From positions 1-64,000 of the forward strand of contig JAQXZB010000063.1 of NCBI GenBank assembly GCA_029226975.1: a stretch of 64,000 bases of DNA, given 5' to 3'. The DNA comes from Clostridiales bacterium (GTDB lineage Bacteria; Bacillota; Clostridia; UBA1381). The notes under the pieces were generated by a model that was not told the DNA's origin, searched no databases, and worked only from the letters and a program-made list of their open reading frames with translations. The translations under genes and the position numbers were made by a program. Shown one piece after another: positions 9,680-20,090 of this stretch; the stretch's first letter is position 1, and each line of letters starts with the position of its first letter.

Positions 9680-11047
9680 TTAATTTTTTAAGGATTGCAG
9701 CGGAGCCGGTATTCTTCCGCCCCTGCTTACAAATTCTTCGCTTGAATATCCGCTGACCGGCATAACCGGTCCCGTTCCCAAAAGTCCGCCGAATTCAACA
9801 ATATCGCCGACCTTTGCGCCCGGCGCGGGAATTACTCTTACGGCGGTGGTCTTGCTGTTTACCATTCCTATTGCCGCCTCGTCGGCAATAATTGCCGATA
9901 CGGTTGCGGCTGAGGTATCACCGGGGAGAACTATCATATCCAGTCCCACCGAGCAAACGCAGGTCATTGCCTCAAGCTTTTCAAGCTTTAGTGCGCCGCA
10001 TTTTGCCGCTTCAATCATTCCGGCATCCTCGCTTACCGGGATAAACGCGCCGCTTAGACCCCCTACATAGCCCGAAGCCATAACTCCGCCTTTTTTAACC
10101 GCGTCATTTAACAGTGCCAAAGCCGCAGTCGTGCCGTGAGTACCGCATTTTTCAAGACCCATTTCCTCTAATATATACGCCACACTGTCGCCCACCGCCG
10201 GAGTAGGTGCCAGGGACAAATCCACAATTCCGAAGGGAACGTTAAGCCGCCTTGAAGCTTCCTGTGCCACAAGCTGACCCATTCTCGTTATCTTAAATGC
10301 CGTTTTCTTTATGGTTTCGGCAACCGTTCCGAAGTCCGCACCCTTAACCTTTTCAAGAGCGCATTTTACAACTCCGGGTCCCGAAACGCCCACGTTTATG
10401 ACACATTCGCCCTCGCCCTCGCCGAGAAATGCGCCTGCCATAAAGGGATTATCCTCAACAGCGTTGCAAAATACCACAAGCTTGGCGCAGGCAAAGCCCT
10501 GTGTATCCTTTGTAAGCTCCGCAGCCTCTTTTACCACCTCGCCCATTCTCTTTACCGCGTCCATGTTTATTCCGGCTCTTGTTGAGCCGATATTTACGCT
10601 GGAGCAGACAATGTCTGTTTCTGCAAGGGCGCGGGGTATGGAATCTATAAGAATTTTTTCACCCTTTGTCATGCCCTTATGTACAAGAGCGCTGTATCCC
10701 CCTAAGAAATTCACGCCGGTTTTCTTTGCCGCCCGATCTAATGCCTTTGCGATTTTAACCGCATCGTCCACTGTGGGATTTTCCAAAGCGTCCACAAGGG
10801 TTGCCGCCGGTGTGACCGAAATTCTTTTATTTACGATGGGGATACCGAACTGCTGCTCTATATCCTCGCCGGTTTTCACCAAATCGCGGGCATACTCGGT
10901 AATTTTATTATAAACCTTTTCGCACACCTCATCCACATCCGGTCCGGCGCAGCTTTTTAAGGAAATACCCATTGTTATCGTTCTGATGTCAAGGTTTTCC
11001 TTGTCTATCATATTTATTGTTTCGATTATTTCAAACGGATTTATCAT
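9680..11047 (-). CDS. UPF0210/PFL family protein (DUF711)
   Basis: 455 aa; [30 protein letters not shown] and long conserved body. Confidence 0.9.
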   Translation of the reverse strand: MINPFEIIETINMIDKENLDIRTITMGISLKSCAGPDVDEVCEKVYNKITEYARDLVKTGEDIEQQFGIPIVNKRISVTPAATLVDALENPTVDDAVKIAKALDRAAKKTGVNFLGGYSALVHKGMTKGEKILIDSIPRALAETDIVCSSVNIGSTRAGINMDAVKRMGEVVKEAAELTKDTQGFACAKLVVFCNAVEDNPFMAGAFLGEGEGECVINVGVSGPGVVKCALEKVKGADFGTVAETIKKTAFKITRMGQLVAQEASRRLNVPFGIVDLSLAPTPAVGDSVAYILEEMGLEKCGTHGTTAALALLNDAVKKGGVMASGYVGGLSGAFIPVSEDAGMIEAAKCGALKLEKLEAMTCVCSVGLDMIVLPGDTSAATVSAIIADEAAIGMVNSKTTAVRVIPAPGAKVGDIVEFGGLLGTGPVMPVSGYSSEEFVSRGGRIPAPLQSLKN

Positions 11048-11062
11048 ATGCTCCTCCCAAAA

Positions 11063-11332
11063 TTACAGCTTGTGCATTGACGAGAAAATCTCCTCGCGCT
11101 GAACGTGAATTGAAAGTCCCATTTCACCCGCAGCCTCGTCAAGCTTCTTTGTTATGGACTGTACGGACTCCTTTGAGTCCTCAAAGTCAACAAGCATAAT
11201 CATTGTAAACATAGTCTGCATAATTGTCTGAGAAATATCCAGAATGTTTATATTATTTTCAAAAAGCACCCCGCTCACCTTGGCGATTATGCCCTTTTTA
11301 TCGTTTCCTACCACTGTTACAACAGCCTTCAT
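11063..11332 (-). CDS. ACT domain-containing protein (UPF0237)
   Basis: MKAVVTVVGNDKKGIIAKVSGVLFENNINILDISQTIM; next to the UPF0210 gene. Confidence 0.92.
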   Translation of the reverse strand: MKAVVTVVGNDKKGIIAKVSGVLFENNINILDISQTIMQTMFTMIMLVDFEDSKESVQSITKKLDEAAGEMGLSIHVQREEIFSSMHKL

Positions 11333-12078
11333 TTATTTGCTCCTTCCGCATTTTCTCTTTGCCTTAAGGCTTCATACATCAGTACCGATGCCGCCACAGA
11401 GGCGTTTAGGGAATTTATGTTTCCCCGCATCGGAATACTTACCGTAAAATCACATTTTTCCTTTACCAGACGGCTTATTCCGTCACCCTCCGAGCCTATC
11501 ACCAGTGCAAGCGCGCCGGTCAGGTCGGCTTTTTTCATGTCCTCGCCGTCCATGTCCGCAGCCGCAACCCAAAGCCCCTGTTTTTTCAAATCCTCTATTG
11601 CCGCGCTTATATTGGTTACCTTGGCAACGGGAACATATTCCGCAGCGCCTGCCGAGGTCTTTGCCGCCGTACTGTTTATGCCTACGCCGCCGCGCTTGGG
11701 GATTATTACCCCATGAGCGCCCACGCAGTCCGCCGTTCTTAAAATTGCGCCTAAATTATGAGGGTCGGTTATCTTGTCACAGATTATGACAAAGGGCGGC
11801 TCGTTTTTCTTCTTTGCCGCGTCAAGAATGTCATCTATTGAAGCATATTCATACGCGCTTACATAGGCGACAATTCCCTGATGGTTTGCGCCCTCGCTTA
11901 TGGCGTCAAGCTTTTGCTTTTCGACCTCCTGGATGATTATCCCGGCAGCCTTTGCTCTTTTTATTATGGGGACGATAGAGCCTTCGTATTTCCCCTTTTT
12001 AATTAAAATCTTGTCTATGGAGCGGCCGCTTTTTATTGCCTCCTCCACCGGCTTCCTGCCGATTATTTTATCTTCCAT
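11329..12078 (-). CDS. rlmB: 23S rRNA (guanosine-2'-O)-methyltransferase RlmB-like (SpoU family)
   Basis: IIGRKPVEEAIKSG, DPHNLGAILRTADCVGAHGVI, ALVIGSEGDGISRLV, SLNASVAASVLMYEALRQR. Start set at MEDKIIGRK. Confidence 0.9.
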   Translation of the reverse strand: MEDKIIGRKPVEEAIKSGRSIDKILIKKGKYEGSIVPIIKRAKAAGIIIQEVEKQKLDAISEGANHQGIVAYVSAYEYASIDDILDAAKKKNEPPFVIICDKITDPHNLGAILRTADCVGAHGVIIPKRGGVGINSTAAKTSAGAAEYVPVAKVTNISAAIEDLKKQGLWVAAADMDGEDMKKADLTGALALVIGSEGDGISRLVKEKCDFTVSIPMRGNINSLNASVAASVLMYEALRQRENAEGANK

Positions 12079-12147
12079 ATAATTACCCTTATCCTGTAAA
12101 TGCACAAAGACCACAAGAAAGTTACTCCCCGTGGTCAGATAGCTGGC

Positions 12148-13356
12148 TTAGTTCAAAAGGAACTTATCGTGAATTGCGACAACCGCTCTTTCGGCATCCT
12201 TCTGGTCAACGAGGACTGAAATCTTAATCTCGGATGTAGCAATCATTTTTATATTGATGTGAGCGTCCGAAAGCGCCTCAAACATGGTTGCTGCAACGCC
12301 GGAGTTATTTACCATCCCTGCGCCTACTATCGAAACCTTTGAAACGTCCTTGCTCCATTTAATTTCGTTTGCTTTTATTACCGGCTGATTTTCCTCAAGA
12401 AGCTTCAGGCTTGCTTCAAGATCACCCTCCGCCACCGTAAAGCTTATATCCTTCTGTACTCCGTTTCCGATTGACTGAATGATCAAATCAACGCTTATTC
12501 CGCTTTTTGCAAGCATTTGGAATACCTGGAATGCCTTGCCCGGAGTATCCTCCACCCCGCACAGCGCAATCCGCGCGCAATCATTATCTCTCGTAACGCC
12601 TCTGACAAGCATCTTTTCCACTTGTTCTACCTCCTTAACATATGTTCCCTCATTATTATTCAAGCTGGATCTTACCGACAGCTTTACATTGTATTTCTTT
12701 GCCATTTCAACGCTTCTGTTATGAAGCACATTAGCTCCCAGTGACGCAAGCTCAAGCATCTCATCATATGAAATATCGTCAAGCTTATATGCGTTTTTGC
12801 AAAATCTCGGGTCTGCTGTGTAAACGCCGTCAACGTCTGTGTAAATCTCGCACACATCCGCATGGAGCGCCGCCGCTAAGGCAACCGCCGAGGTGTCCGA
12901 GCCGCCGCGGCCGAGAGTTGTTATATCGTCATACTTGTTTATTCCCTGGAAGCCTGCAACGATTACTATTCTCTTTTTGTCAAGCTCCGAGCGAATTCTT
13001 TCGGTATCTATTCTCTTAATTCTCGCCGCGCTGTAGCGTGTGTCCGTTACAACTCCCGCCTGCCAGCCGGTAAGTGAAATTACCGGGAAGCCCAGCTTTT
13101 CTATTGCCATTGCCAAAAGTGATATGGAAATCTGCTCACCCGTTGCAAGAAGCATATCCATTTCACGCTTTGAAGCGTTTTCGTTAATTTCCTTTGCCTT
13201 TTCGATTAAATCGTCAGTGGTATCGCCCTGCGCCGAAACCGCAACCACCACATTGTTACCCTGCTTATAGGTGTCGGTTATACGTCTTGCAACGTTCATA
13301 ACCCTTTCGGCGTCCCTAACCGACGTACCGCCGTACTTCTGAACTACAAGTCCCAT
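12148..13356 (-). CDS. lysC: Aspartate kinase
   Basis: VVQKYGGTSV, GRGGSDTSAVALAAAL, two C-terminal ACT domains. Confidence 0.96.
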   Translation of the reverse strand: MGLVVQKYGGTSVRDAERVMNVARRITDTYKQGNNVVVAVSAQGDTTDDLIEKAKEINENASKREMDMLLATGEQISISLLAMAIEKLGFPVISLTGWQAGVVTDTRYSAARIKRIDTERIRSELDKKRIVIVAGFQGINKYDDITTLGRGGSDTSAVALAAALHADVCEIYTDVDGVYTADPRFCKNAYKLDDISYDEMLELASLGANVLHNRSVEMAKKYNVKLSVRSSLNNNEGTYVKEVEQVEKMLVRGVTRDNDCARIALCGVEDTPGKAFQVFQMLAKSGISVDLIIQSIGNGVQKDISFTVAEGDLEASLKLLEENQPVIKANEIKWSKDVSKVSIVGAGMVNNSGVAATMFEALSDAHINIKMIATSEIKISVLVDQKDAERAVVAIHDKFLLN

Positions 13357-13371
13357 CTTTTTCTTCCTTTC

Positions 13372-14289
13372 TCAATTTATACGGGCTGCGGAGCGTTCCT
13401 CGCACACGACCGCGCCTACATTGTCCGCTTCAAGAATACGGCAGGTCCATTGATGCTCGTTTTCGGCAAAGAACCGCTTCATTCCCTCGTCAAACTGTTT
13501 AAAATTATTATCGAGTACGGATAATATCGTAGGACCGGAGCCGCTTAAATATGTTGCGTTTGAGCCTAACTCATAGGTCCGTTTAAATATTTCCTCCATA
13601 CCGTCAATATATGCTTTTCTGTATTCCTGGTGCAGCCTGTCATTCACTCCGCACCGAAGTGCCTCCATATCCCCGCTTACCATCGCGCTTTGAAAGAGTG
13701 CGGCATGGGAAACATTGTACACCGCGTCCGAAAAGCTTACCGTTTCCGGCAAAACCTCTCTTGATTTGCGGGTGACAACGAAGTAATCCGGAATCATTAC
13801 CGCAAATTTTATGCCGGAGGTGATTTTTGTACTCTTAACAATAGTGTTCCCGTTTTCCGTCACAGATACGCAAAAACCTCCGTAAAGTGCGGGTCCCACA
13901 TTGTCGGGGTGTCCCTCAAGCTGTGCGGCAAGATGGATTATCTCTTTATATGACAGCTTTCTTCCCGAAATTATATTAGCCGCAAGCATTCCGCCGACAA
14001 TGCAGGCACTTGAGCTGCCCAAACCTCTTGTCATTGGAATTTCGCTGTTTTGGATAATTCTTATTCCCTTTTTCTCGTAGCCCGCCGCGTCAAAAACCTT
14101 AAGTATTGCTCTGTAAATAAGATTTTTTTCATCGGTGGGTATATACGAGGTTTCATTTTTGTTTTCAATAATAAGCCCCTCGGGAATTTCCTCAATCCTT
14201 ATCCTGTTGTAGAGGTTGAGCGCAACTCCGAGCGTATCGAAGCCCGCGCCCATATTTGCGCTTGTTGCGGGTACTCTTACGCTGATCAT
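13372..14289 (-). CDS. thrB: Homoserine kinase
   Basis: GHMP kinase; PATSANMGAGFDTLG, TRGLGSSSACIVGGM. Confidence 0.95.
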   Translation of the reverse strand: MISVRVPATSANMGAGFDTLGVALNLYNRIRIEEIPEGLIIENKNETSYIPTDEKNLIYRAILKVFDAAGYEKKGIRIIQNSEIPMTRGLGSSSACIVGGMLAANIISGRKLSYKEIIHLAAQLEGHPDNVGPALYGGFCVSVTENGNTIVKSTKITSGIKFAVMIPDYFVVTRKSREVLPETVSFSDAVYNVSHAALFQSAMVSGDMEALRCGVNDRLHQEYRKAYIDGMEEIFKRTYELGSNATYLSGSGPTILSVLDNNFKQFDEGMKRFFAENEHQWTCRILEADNVGAVVCEERSAARIN

Positions 14290-15500
14290 CAGCCCAAAAC
14301 CTTTATTGCCGTAACGGTTTTTTGAAGCTCATTAAGCTTTCTTGATATTTCTTCCGCCATCATAGGCTTTGTTATGAACATCATTTCCCCGTCTGCCGCG
14401 CCGGGCTTGATTTTTGCGTCCGCAAATATCTTCTTTATATTTTCCTCGCTGTCGCAGGCTCTTACGAAGTAAGCAAACTGCTTATCGTTCTCATCAGCCA
14501 TAAGCTCCTTTTGGGGCTTAACCCATAAAATTTTCTTGGGGCTTTTTTCATGCTTTACGCAGTCAACCACGTCCGCAACCACCGCCGAAGCTGTGGGCAG
14601 CTTTCCGGCACCCGCGCCGTAGAACATCAAATCTCCCACGCAGTCGCCCGTTACCATTATGGCGTTAAACACATCGTTTACACCCGCAAGAGGACATTCG
14701 TCCGGGATAAACATGGGCGATACCAAAGAGTAAATCCTGCCGTTTTCCAAAAATTCCGCATAGCCTATAAGCTTTATTCTTCCGCCGAATTTATCCGCGC
14801 ATTTAACATCGTCAAGGGTTATATTGACTATTCCCTCGGTTTCTATGCCGCTGTAGTCAACCTCATACCCGGAAGCCAATGAAGCGAGAATTGCAATCTT
14901 TCTGCAGGCGTCATGCCCCTCTATATCCGCTGCCGGATTTCTCTCGGCATAGCCCTTTTCCTGAGCGTCCTTTAAGGCGTCCTCAAAGGTACTGCCGTTG
15001 TTTATCATTTCGTTTAAGATATAATTTGTAGTACCGTTTAATATGCCGGCTATTTTCGTTATATGATTTGCAGTCAAATCCTGATGAAGAGGTCTTATTA
15101 CCGGTATTCCGCCGCCTACGCTTGCTTCAAACATATAATTGACATGGTTTTTAACCGCCGTATCCAAAAGCTCCGTACCGTAAGTCGCCACAAGCTCCTT
15201 ATTCGAGGTTACAACGCTTTTCCCTGCCTCCAAAAGGCTTTTTGTAAACTCATATGCCGGGTGAAGTCCGCCCATTACCTCCGCTACCACCGATACTTGA
15301 GGGTCGTTTAAAATATCGTTAAAGTCCTTTGTGAAAAGTTCTTTGTGAGGATGGTCGTCAAAGTCGCGAATGTCAAGAATGTACTTGACCTCAACCGCTG
15401 TTCCGTTGGTATTTTTGCAGAGCTTTTCGCTGTTTTGGGCGATAATTTCATAAACGCCGCTGCCTACAGTTCCGTAGCCCATTATTGCAACCTTTGCCAT
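14289..15500 (-). CDS. hom: Homoserine dehydrogenase
   Basis: VAIMGYGTVGSGV, GGGIPVIRPL, GILNGTTNYIL, C-terminal ACT. Start at ATG 15500 with AGGAGG SD. Confidence 0.95.
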   Translation of the reverse strand: MAKVAIMGYGTVGSGVYEIIAQNSEKLCKNTNGTAVEVKYILDIRDFDDHPHKELFTKDFNDILNDPQVSVVAEVMGGLHPAYEFTKSLLEAGKSVVTSNKELVATYGTELLDTAVKNHVNYMFEASVGGGIPVIRPLHQDLTANHITKIAGILNGTTNYILNEMINNGSTFEDALKDAQEKGYAERNPAADIEGHDACRKIAILASLASGYEVDYSGIETEGIVNITLDDVKCADKFGGRIKLIGYAEFLENGRIYSLVSPMFIPDECPLAGVNDVFNAIMVTGDCVGDLMFYGAGAGKLPTASAVVADVVDCVKHEKSPKKILWVKPQKELMADENDKQFAYFVRACDSEENIKKIFADAKIKPGAADGEMMFITKPMMAEEISRKLNELQKTVTAIKVLG

Positions 15501-15551
15501 TCCTTTTGCCTCCTGACTGTGTTTAAATCTGTTAATACATTTCAATCATGT

Positions 15552-15580
15552 ATATTATCATATTATAGAAGCAAAGTCAA
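15552..15580 (-). promoter_or_regulatory. Candidate sigma-A promoter for hom-thrB-lysC
   Basis: Minus-sense TTGACT - 17 nt - TAATAT in the intergenic gap. Confidence 0.5.
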
Positions 15581-15647
15581 GGTTACTTTCCTCAAAACTG
15601 TGATTTTGACTAAAAAACCACTATAATATTCCATGATATTTAGATAT

Positions 15648-15682
15648 ACAAAAATACGCGCACCGCCGCGCGTATTTTTGCG
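15648..15682 (-). terminator. Terminator-like hairpin downstream of radC
   Basis: Perfect 12-bp stem AAAAATACGCGC (15650-15661) / GCGCGTATTTTT (15668-15679). Confidence 0.8.
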
Positions 15683-15684
15683 CC

Positions 15685-16398
15685 CTACTGCGCGTATTTT
15701 ACATTATCTGTGCTCTTATGGGCATTGAGATGTTCAAATATTCCCACACAGCTGTCTCCCGCCACTATTATATGCTCCTCCATATTTACGTTCATCATTT
15801 TAAGCGCACCGTACACAAGATGATTTGTGCGTATATCCGAGTCTGAAGGCAGCGGCACGCCGCTGGGATGATTATGCACCAAAACAACGCTTGCCGCGTT
15901 TAATTCCCATGCCTTTTTTGTTATCATTCCTATATTTGCTTCCACTGTGGAAAAGTCGCCGTCACATAGCTTTGTGTTGCCTATAATCCGCTTTTTCGCG
16001 TCAAGGGCAATCATATAAAGCTGTTCTGTCCCCTTTTCCCAGAATAAATCCGTTACATAACGGCGGCATTCCTCATTATTCATATTAAATATGACAATTG
16101 TGTTCATTCGCTGTCTGAACTCGCGCATAAACTCGCCGAGCATTTCAACATACGCCGCCATCTGCGGTCCCACTCCGTCAATGCTTTCAAGATTGGCTCT
16201 TTTTGCGGAAAATACGCCCGCAAATGAGCCGCAGCGGTTTATCATATCATGGGCAATTCGGTTTGTATCGCCCTGTCTTATAACATAATAGAGCAGATAC
16301 TCAAGAATTTCATGGTCGGCGAAATCTCTGAAGCCGGACTTGGCAAATCTTGTGCGCATCCGCTCCCTGTGTCCCTTATGGGGATTATCCTTTGCCAT
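15685..16398 (-). CDS. radC: RadC family JAB-domain protein
   Basis: LVHNHPSGVPLPSDSDIRTNHL; N-terminal HhH (SIDGVGPQMAAYVEML). Confidence 0.94.
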   Translation of the reverse strand: MAKDNPHKGHRERMRTRFAKSGFRDFADHEILEYLLYYVIRQGDTNRIAHDMINRCGSFAGVFSAKRANLESIDGVGPQMAAYVEMLGEFMREFRQRMNTIVIFNMNNEECRRYVTDLFWEKGTEQLYMIALDAKKRIIGNTKLCDGDFSTVEANIGMITKKAWELNAASVVLVHNHPSGVPLPSDSDIRTNHLVYGALKMMNVNMEEHIIVAGDSCVGIFEHLNAHKSTDNVKYAQ

Positions 16399-16409
16399 GC
16401 TTTACCTCC

Positions 16410-17786
16410 TTATCCTATGCCCAAAACCAATACCGCTATATTGAAATACAGGAAAATGGAACAGCTGTCCACAACCGTTGTGATAAGCGGGGTAGCCATG
16501 ATTGCCGGGTCAAGCCCGCAGCGTTTGGCAAGCATGGGCAGCATGGAGCCTATGAGCTTTGATATTATTACCGTACATATGATTGACAGCGATACCGCAA
16601 GGGACAGAGCAATATCATGCCCGTACATAATATATATCCTTACACCGTTTACCGCCGCCAAAACGGCACTTACCAGTATGCTTATGCGAAACTCCTTAAA
16701 TAACACCCGAAAAAAGTCTTTAAAATGTATTTCCTCAAGGGCGATACCTCTTATTATCATGGTGGAGCTTTGCGCACCGCAGTTTCCTCCGGTATCCATT
16801 ATCATGGGCATAAAGGAAACCAAAATCGGAACCGCCTCAAAGGCGTTCTCGTAATGGGTTGTTATTATTCCCGTAATGGTTGCGCTTATCATAAGAAACA
16901 GCAGCCAGGGAAGTCTTGATTTTGCGTGTTTTATAACGCCTGTTCTAAAATACGAATCGTCACCGGGCACAATAGCCGCCATTCTTGTAACGTCCTCGGT
17001 GTTCTCCTCCTGGATAACGTCCATCGCATCGTCAAAGGTTACTATTCCCACAAGCCGCTCCTCGCGGTCCGTTACCGGGATTGCCAAAAAGTCGTACTTT
17101 CTGAACATATTGGCAACCACCTCTTTGTCCTCGGCGGTATCGACGCTTATGATATTCGTTTCCATAATATCCCCTATCTTATCGTCCTCCTCGGCAAGGA
17201 ACAAGTCCTTTACCGTAACAATACCGATAAGACGGCGGTTTTCGGTTACATAGCAGGTGTATATGGTTTCCTTGCTCACACCTACAAGACGTATTTTCTC
17301 AAACGCCTCCGCAACCGTCATATCCCTGTGAAAGCTCACATACTCAATGGTCATAATGGAGCCGGCGCTGTCACCGGGGTATCTTAAAATCTCGTTTATT
17401 GCCTTTCTCGCACCGGTGGTGGAATTTTTAAGTATTCTCGATACCACGTTTGCGGGCATTTCCTCTATAATATCGACAGTATCGTCGATACAGGTTTCGG
17501 CAAGCATTTCCCGAAGCTCATCGTCGGAAAAGGCACCGATAAGGTGCATCTGCATTTCGGGATTCATAAAGGCAAAGGTGTCCGCCGCCAAATCCTTCGG
17601 CAGCAGCCGAAACAGCAGCAAAAACTCCTTCTTCTCCTCAAAATCCTCGCCGAAAAGCTCCTCGAACATGGCGGACAAGTCCGCCGCGTTCTGCTCGCTC
17701 ATTATTTCCTTCGCGGAGAGGTACTTTTTCTGCAACACAAGAGCAGAAATAATATGTTTCAGTTCTCCCATGCGAATACCTCCCAT
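16410..17786 (-). CDS. mgtE: Magnesium transporter MgtE
   Basis: MgtE_N repeats, tandem CBS domains, C-terminal TM domain (MPMIMDTGGNCGAQSSTMIIRG). Confidence 0.95.
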   Translation of the reverse strand: MGGIRMGELKHIISALVLQKKYLSAKEIMSEQNAADLSAMFEELFGEDFEEKKEFLLLFRLLPKDLAADTFAFMNPEMQMHLIGAFSDDELREMLAETCIDDTVDIIEEMPANVVSRILKNSTTGARKAINEILRYPGDSAGSIMTIEYVSFHRDMTVAEAFEKIRLVGVSKETIYTCYVTENRRLIGIVTVKDLFLAEEDDKIGDIMETNIISVDTAEDKEVVANMFRKYDFLAIPVTDREERLVGIVTFDDAMDVIQEENTEDVTRMAAIVPGDDSYFRTGVIKHAKSRLPWLLFLMISATITGIITTHYENAFEAVPILVSFMPMIMDTGGNCGAQSSTMIIRGIALEEIHFKDFFRVLFKEFRISILVSAVLAAVNGVRIYIMYGHDIALSLAVSLSIICTVIISKLIGSMLPMLAKRCGLDPAIMATPLITTVVDSCSIFLYFNIAVLVLGIG

Positions 17787-17792
17787 TAAATA

Positions 17793-18947
17793 TTATTTAA
17801 CGCTGAAATTTTCGGGTGCCTTGTCCCTTAGACCGAAATAATACAAAATCGCCTCAGCCGTTCTTCTTGAAGCTTCTCCGTCACCGTAGGGGTTGGCGGC
17901 ATGAGCCATCTTTGCATATGCGTCCTCGTTATCCAAAAGCTCCTTTGCCATGGAGTATATATCCTCCTCGCATACTCCGGCAATTTTTACCGTTCCTGCC
18001 GCAACCGCTTCGGGACGCTCGGTTTCGCGCCTTAAAACCAGTACGGGCTTTGCCAGTGCGGGAGCCTCCTCCTGTATTCCGCCCGAATCGGTCATAACCA
18101 TAAAGCTTCTTGCCATGGCATTGTGCAGATCCTCCACGTCAACCGGGTCGATAAGATGCACTCCCTCCACGCCCTCAAGGGTAGAGAACACCGTTTCTCT
18201 TACCGCGGGATTTAAGTGTACCGGATATACCAGCTCTGCATCCTCATACTCGGTTACTATGCGCTTTAGGGCGCGGCATATGTTCTCCAACGGCTCGCCC
18301 AAGTTTTCGCGCCTGTGCGCCGTTACGATTATTACCCGCTTATTCTTAAAATCAATCCCGTTTAAGGCTTCCTCCTTAAAGCGGTAATCGTCTCTTACTG
18401 TGGTCTTTAACGCGTCTATAACCGTATTTCCGGTTATAAATATATTTTCGTCCGATACGTTTTCCTTAATGAGATTTTGTCTATTCTGCTCCGTAGGCGA
18501 GAAATGCAGATCCGCAATTCTTCCGGTAAGCTGACGGTTCATCTCCTCGGGGAAGGGCGAGTATTTGTCATAGGTGCGAAGCCCCGCCTCCACATGACCG
18601 ACTCTCACCTGATTGTAAAACGCCGCCAATGCCGCCACAAAGCTTGTGGAGGTATCACCGTGAACAAGCACGATGTCAGGGTTTTCCTTTTTTATCACCT
18701 CGTCCAAGCCCTCCAAAACTCTTGTGGTTATTCCCACAAGGGACTGGCGCGTTTTCATAATGTCAAGGTCATAATCCGGCACTATACCGAAAATTTCAAG
18801 CACCTGGTCAAGCATTTGTCTGTGCTGTGCGCTTACGCAGACCTTTACATCGATATTATCGTATTTTTTAAGCTCCAAAGCCAGCGGAGCCATCTTTATC
18901 GCCTCCGGCCTGGTGCCGAATACAGTCATTACCTTTATCTTTTTCAT
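17793..18947 (-). CDS. wecB: UDP-N-acetylglucosamine 2-epimerase (non-hydrolysing)
   Basis: TVFGTRPEAIKMAPL, VHGDTSTSF, VGHVEAGLRT, DSGGIQEEAPALAKPVLVLRRETERPEA. Confidence 0.96.
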   Translation of the reverse strand: MKKIKVMTVFGTRPEAIKMAPLALELKKYDNIDVKVCVSAQHRQMLDQVLEIFGIVPDYDLDIMKTRQSLVGITTRVLEGLDEVIKKENPDIVLVHGDTSTSFVAALAAFYNQVRVGHVEAGLRTYDKYSPFPEEMNRQLTGRIADLHFSPTEQNRQNLIKENVSDENIFITGNTVIDALKTTVRDDYRFKEEALNGIDFKNKRVIIVTAHRRENLGEPLENICRALKRIVTEYEDAELVYPVHLNPAVRETVFSTLEGVEGVHLIDPVDVEDLHNAMARSFMVMTDSGGIQEEAPALAKPVLVLRRETERPEAVAAGTVKIAGVCEEDIYSMAKELLDNEDAYAKMAHAANPYGDGEASRRTAEAILYYFGLRDKAPENFSVK

Positions 18948-18950
18948 AGC

Positions 18951-20051
18951 TTATTCCTCTTTGTTATCCTCATTGTCCTGATTGGTATCGTTTTTATGTT
19001 CAATATGATGTACATAGCTGTTTGAGCCGAGCATTGAGCCTATGAGCAAAAATACCAGTACGCATATCAAAAGAAGCAATGCTCTTAATATTCCGCTTTC
19101 TGCCAAAAGCACCGCCGCAATTCCCAAAACGCCGCTTATGGCGTAGAGAATAAACACCGTCTGCTTTTGCGAAAAGCCCATATCTATAAGCCTGTGATGC
19201 AGATGTCCTCTGTCTGCCACCATCGGGCTTTTGCCCGTTGCAACGCGCCGTATCATGGCAAAGGACGCGTCAAAGAGCGGAAGCCCCAGTATCAGAAGCG
19301 GCACCGCAAAGGATATTACCGCGTAGCTTTTAAACACTCCCTGTATGGAAAGGGTTGCAAGCATAAAGCCCAAAAACGTAGAGCCGGTATCACCCATGAA
19401 GATTTTTGCCGGGTTGAAATTAAAGGGCAGAAATCCAAAGCATGAGCCCATAAGCGCAATTCCCAAAACCGCAATGGGGTACTCGCCCACTCTTATGGAA
19501 ATAAACACCAAGGACACCGACATTATCGCCGAAACACCGGCGGCAAGCCCGTCCAAACCGTCTATAAAATTAACGGCATTTGTGATAAACACAATCCATA
19601 TAACCGTAACCGCCACCGATGCCCACTGAGGAAGCACCAGATACGGATTGGAGCTTAGAATATTGGGGTTTGTAAACACGCTTATGCGTATGTCACCGAC
19701 AAACACGACAATCAGCGCCGCGGCTATCTGAACAACAAATTTGAGCTTCGCGTCCAAGGCATGGCAGTCGTCCACAATTCCTACAGCCATGATGACCGCC
19801 GCCCCCAAAAGCGTTCCCATAAGGTTTTTTGACGGTTCGGCAAAGCACAGCGTCGCGACCAAAAATCCGAAAATTATCGCCAGACCGCCGATTCTGGGCG
19901 TAGGCTTTTTGTGCATACGGCGGCTGTCGCGTGGGACGTCCACCGCACCTATTTTAAACGCCAACCGCCTTACCAGCGGCGTTGTCGCAAAGGTAAATGC
20001 AAATGATATTACAAACGCAAATATCATGTACAATGTCTGTTGAGTAGTCAT
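18951..20051 (-). CDS. Undecaprenyl-phosphate GlcNAc-1-phosphate transferase family (TagO/WecA-like)
   Basis: MraY/WecA fold: PTPRIGGLAI, VNFIDGLDGLAAG, FMGDTGSTFLGF, HLHHRLIDMGFS. Start set at MTTQQTLYM (20051). Confidence 0.92.
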   Translation of the reverse strand: MTTQQTLYMIFAFVISFAFTFATTPLVRRLAFKIGAVDVPRDSRRMHKKPTPRIGGLAIIFGFLVATLCFAEPSKNLMGTLLGAAVIMAVGIVDDCHALDAKLKFVVQIAAALIVVFVGDIRISVFTNPNILSSNPYLVLPQWASVAVTVIWIVFITNAVNFIDGLDGLAAGVSAIMSVSLVFISIRVGEYPIAVLGIALMGSCFGFLPFNFNPAKIFMGDTGSTFLGFMLATLSIQGVFKSYAVISFAVPLLILGLPLFDASFAMIRRVATGKSPMVADRGHLHHRLIDMGFSQKQTVFILYAISGVLGIAAVLLAESGILRALLLLICVLVFLLIGSMLGSNSYVHHIEHKNDTNQDNEDNKEE

Positions 20052-20082
20052 ATTAACCTCCATTCCGTCGCCATGCGGCATA
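20052..20082 (-). repeat. Stem-loop + CGGAATGGAGG leader element (tagO-like gene)
   Basis: Minus-sense ATGCCGCATGGCGACGGAATGGAGGTTAAT-ATG. Confidence 0.55.
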
Positions 20083-20090
20083 CATCAAAA

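Noticed and set aside
9680-11332. UPF0210 + ACT gene pair as a new two-gene system
   Set aside because: This pairing is a common conserved neighbourhood; function is uncharacterised but the arrangement is not new.
12104-12142. GACCAC/GTGGTC hairpin between lysC and rlmB as a terminator
   Set aside because: Only a 6-bp stem with a 16-nt loop and a poor U tract; too weak to call.
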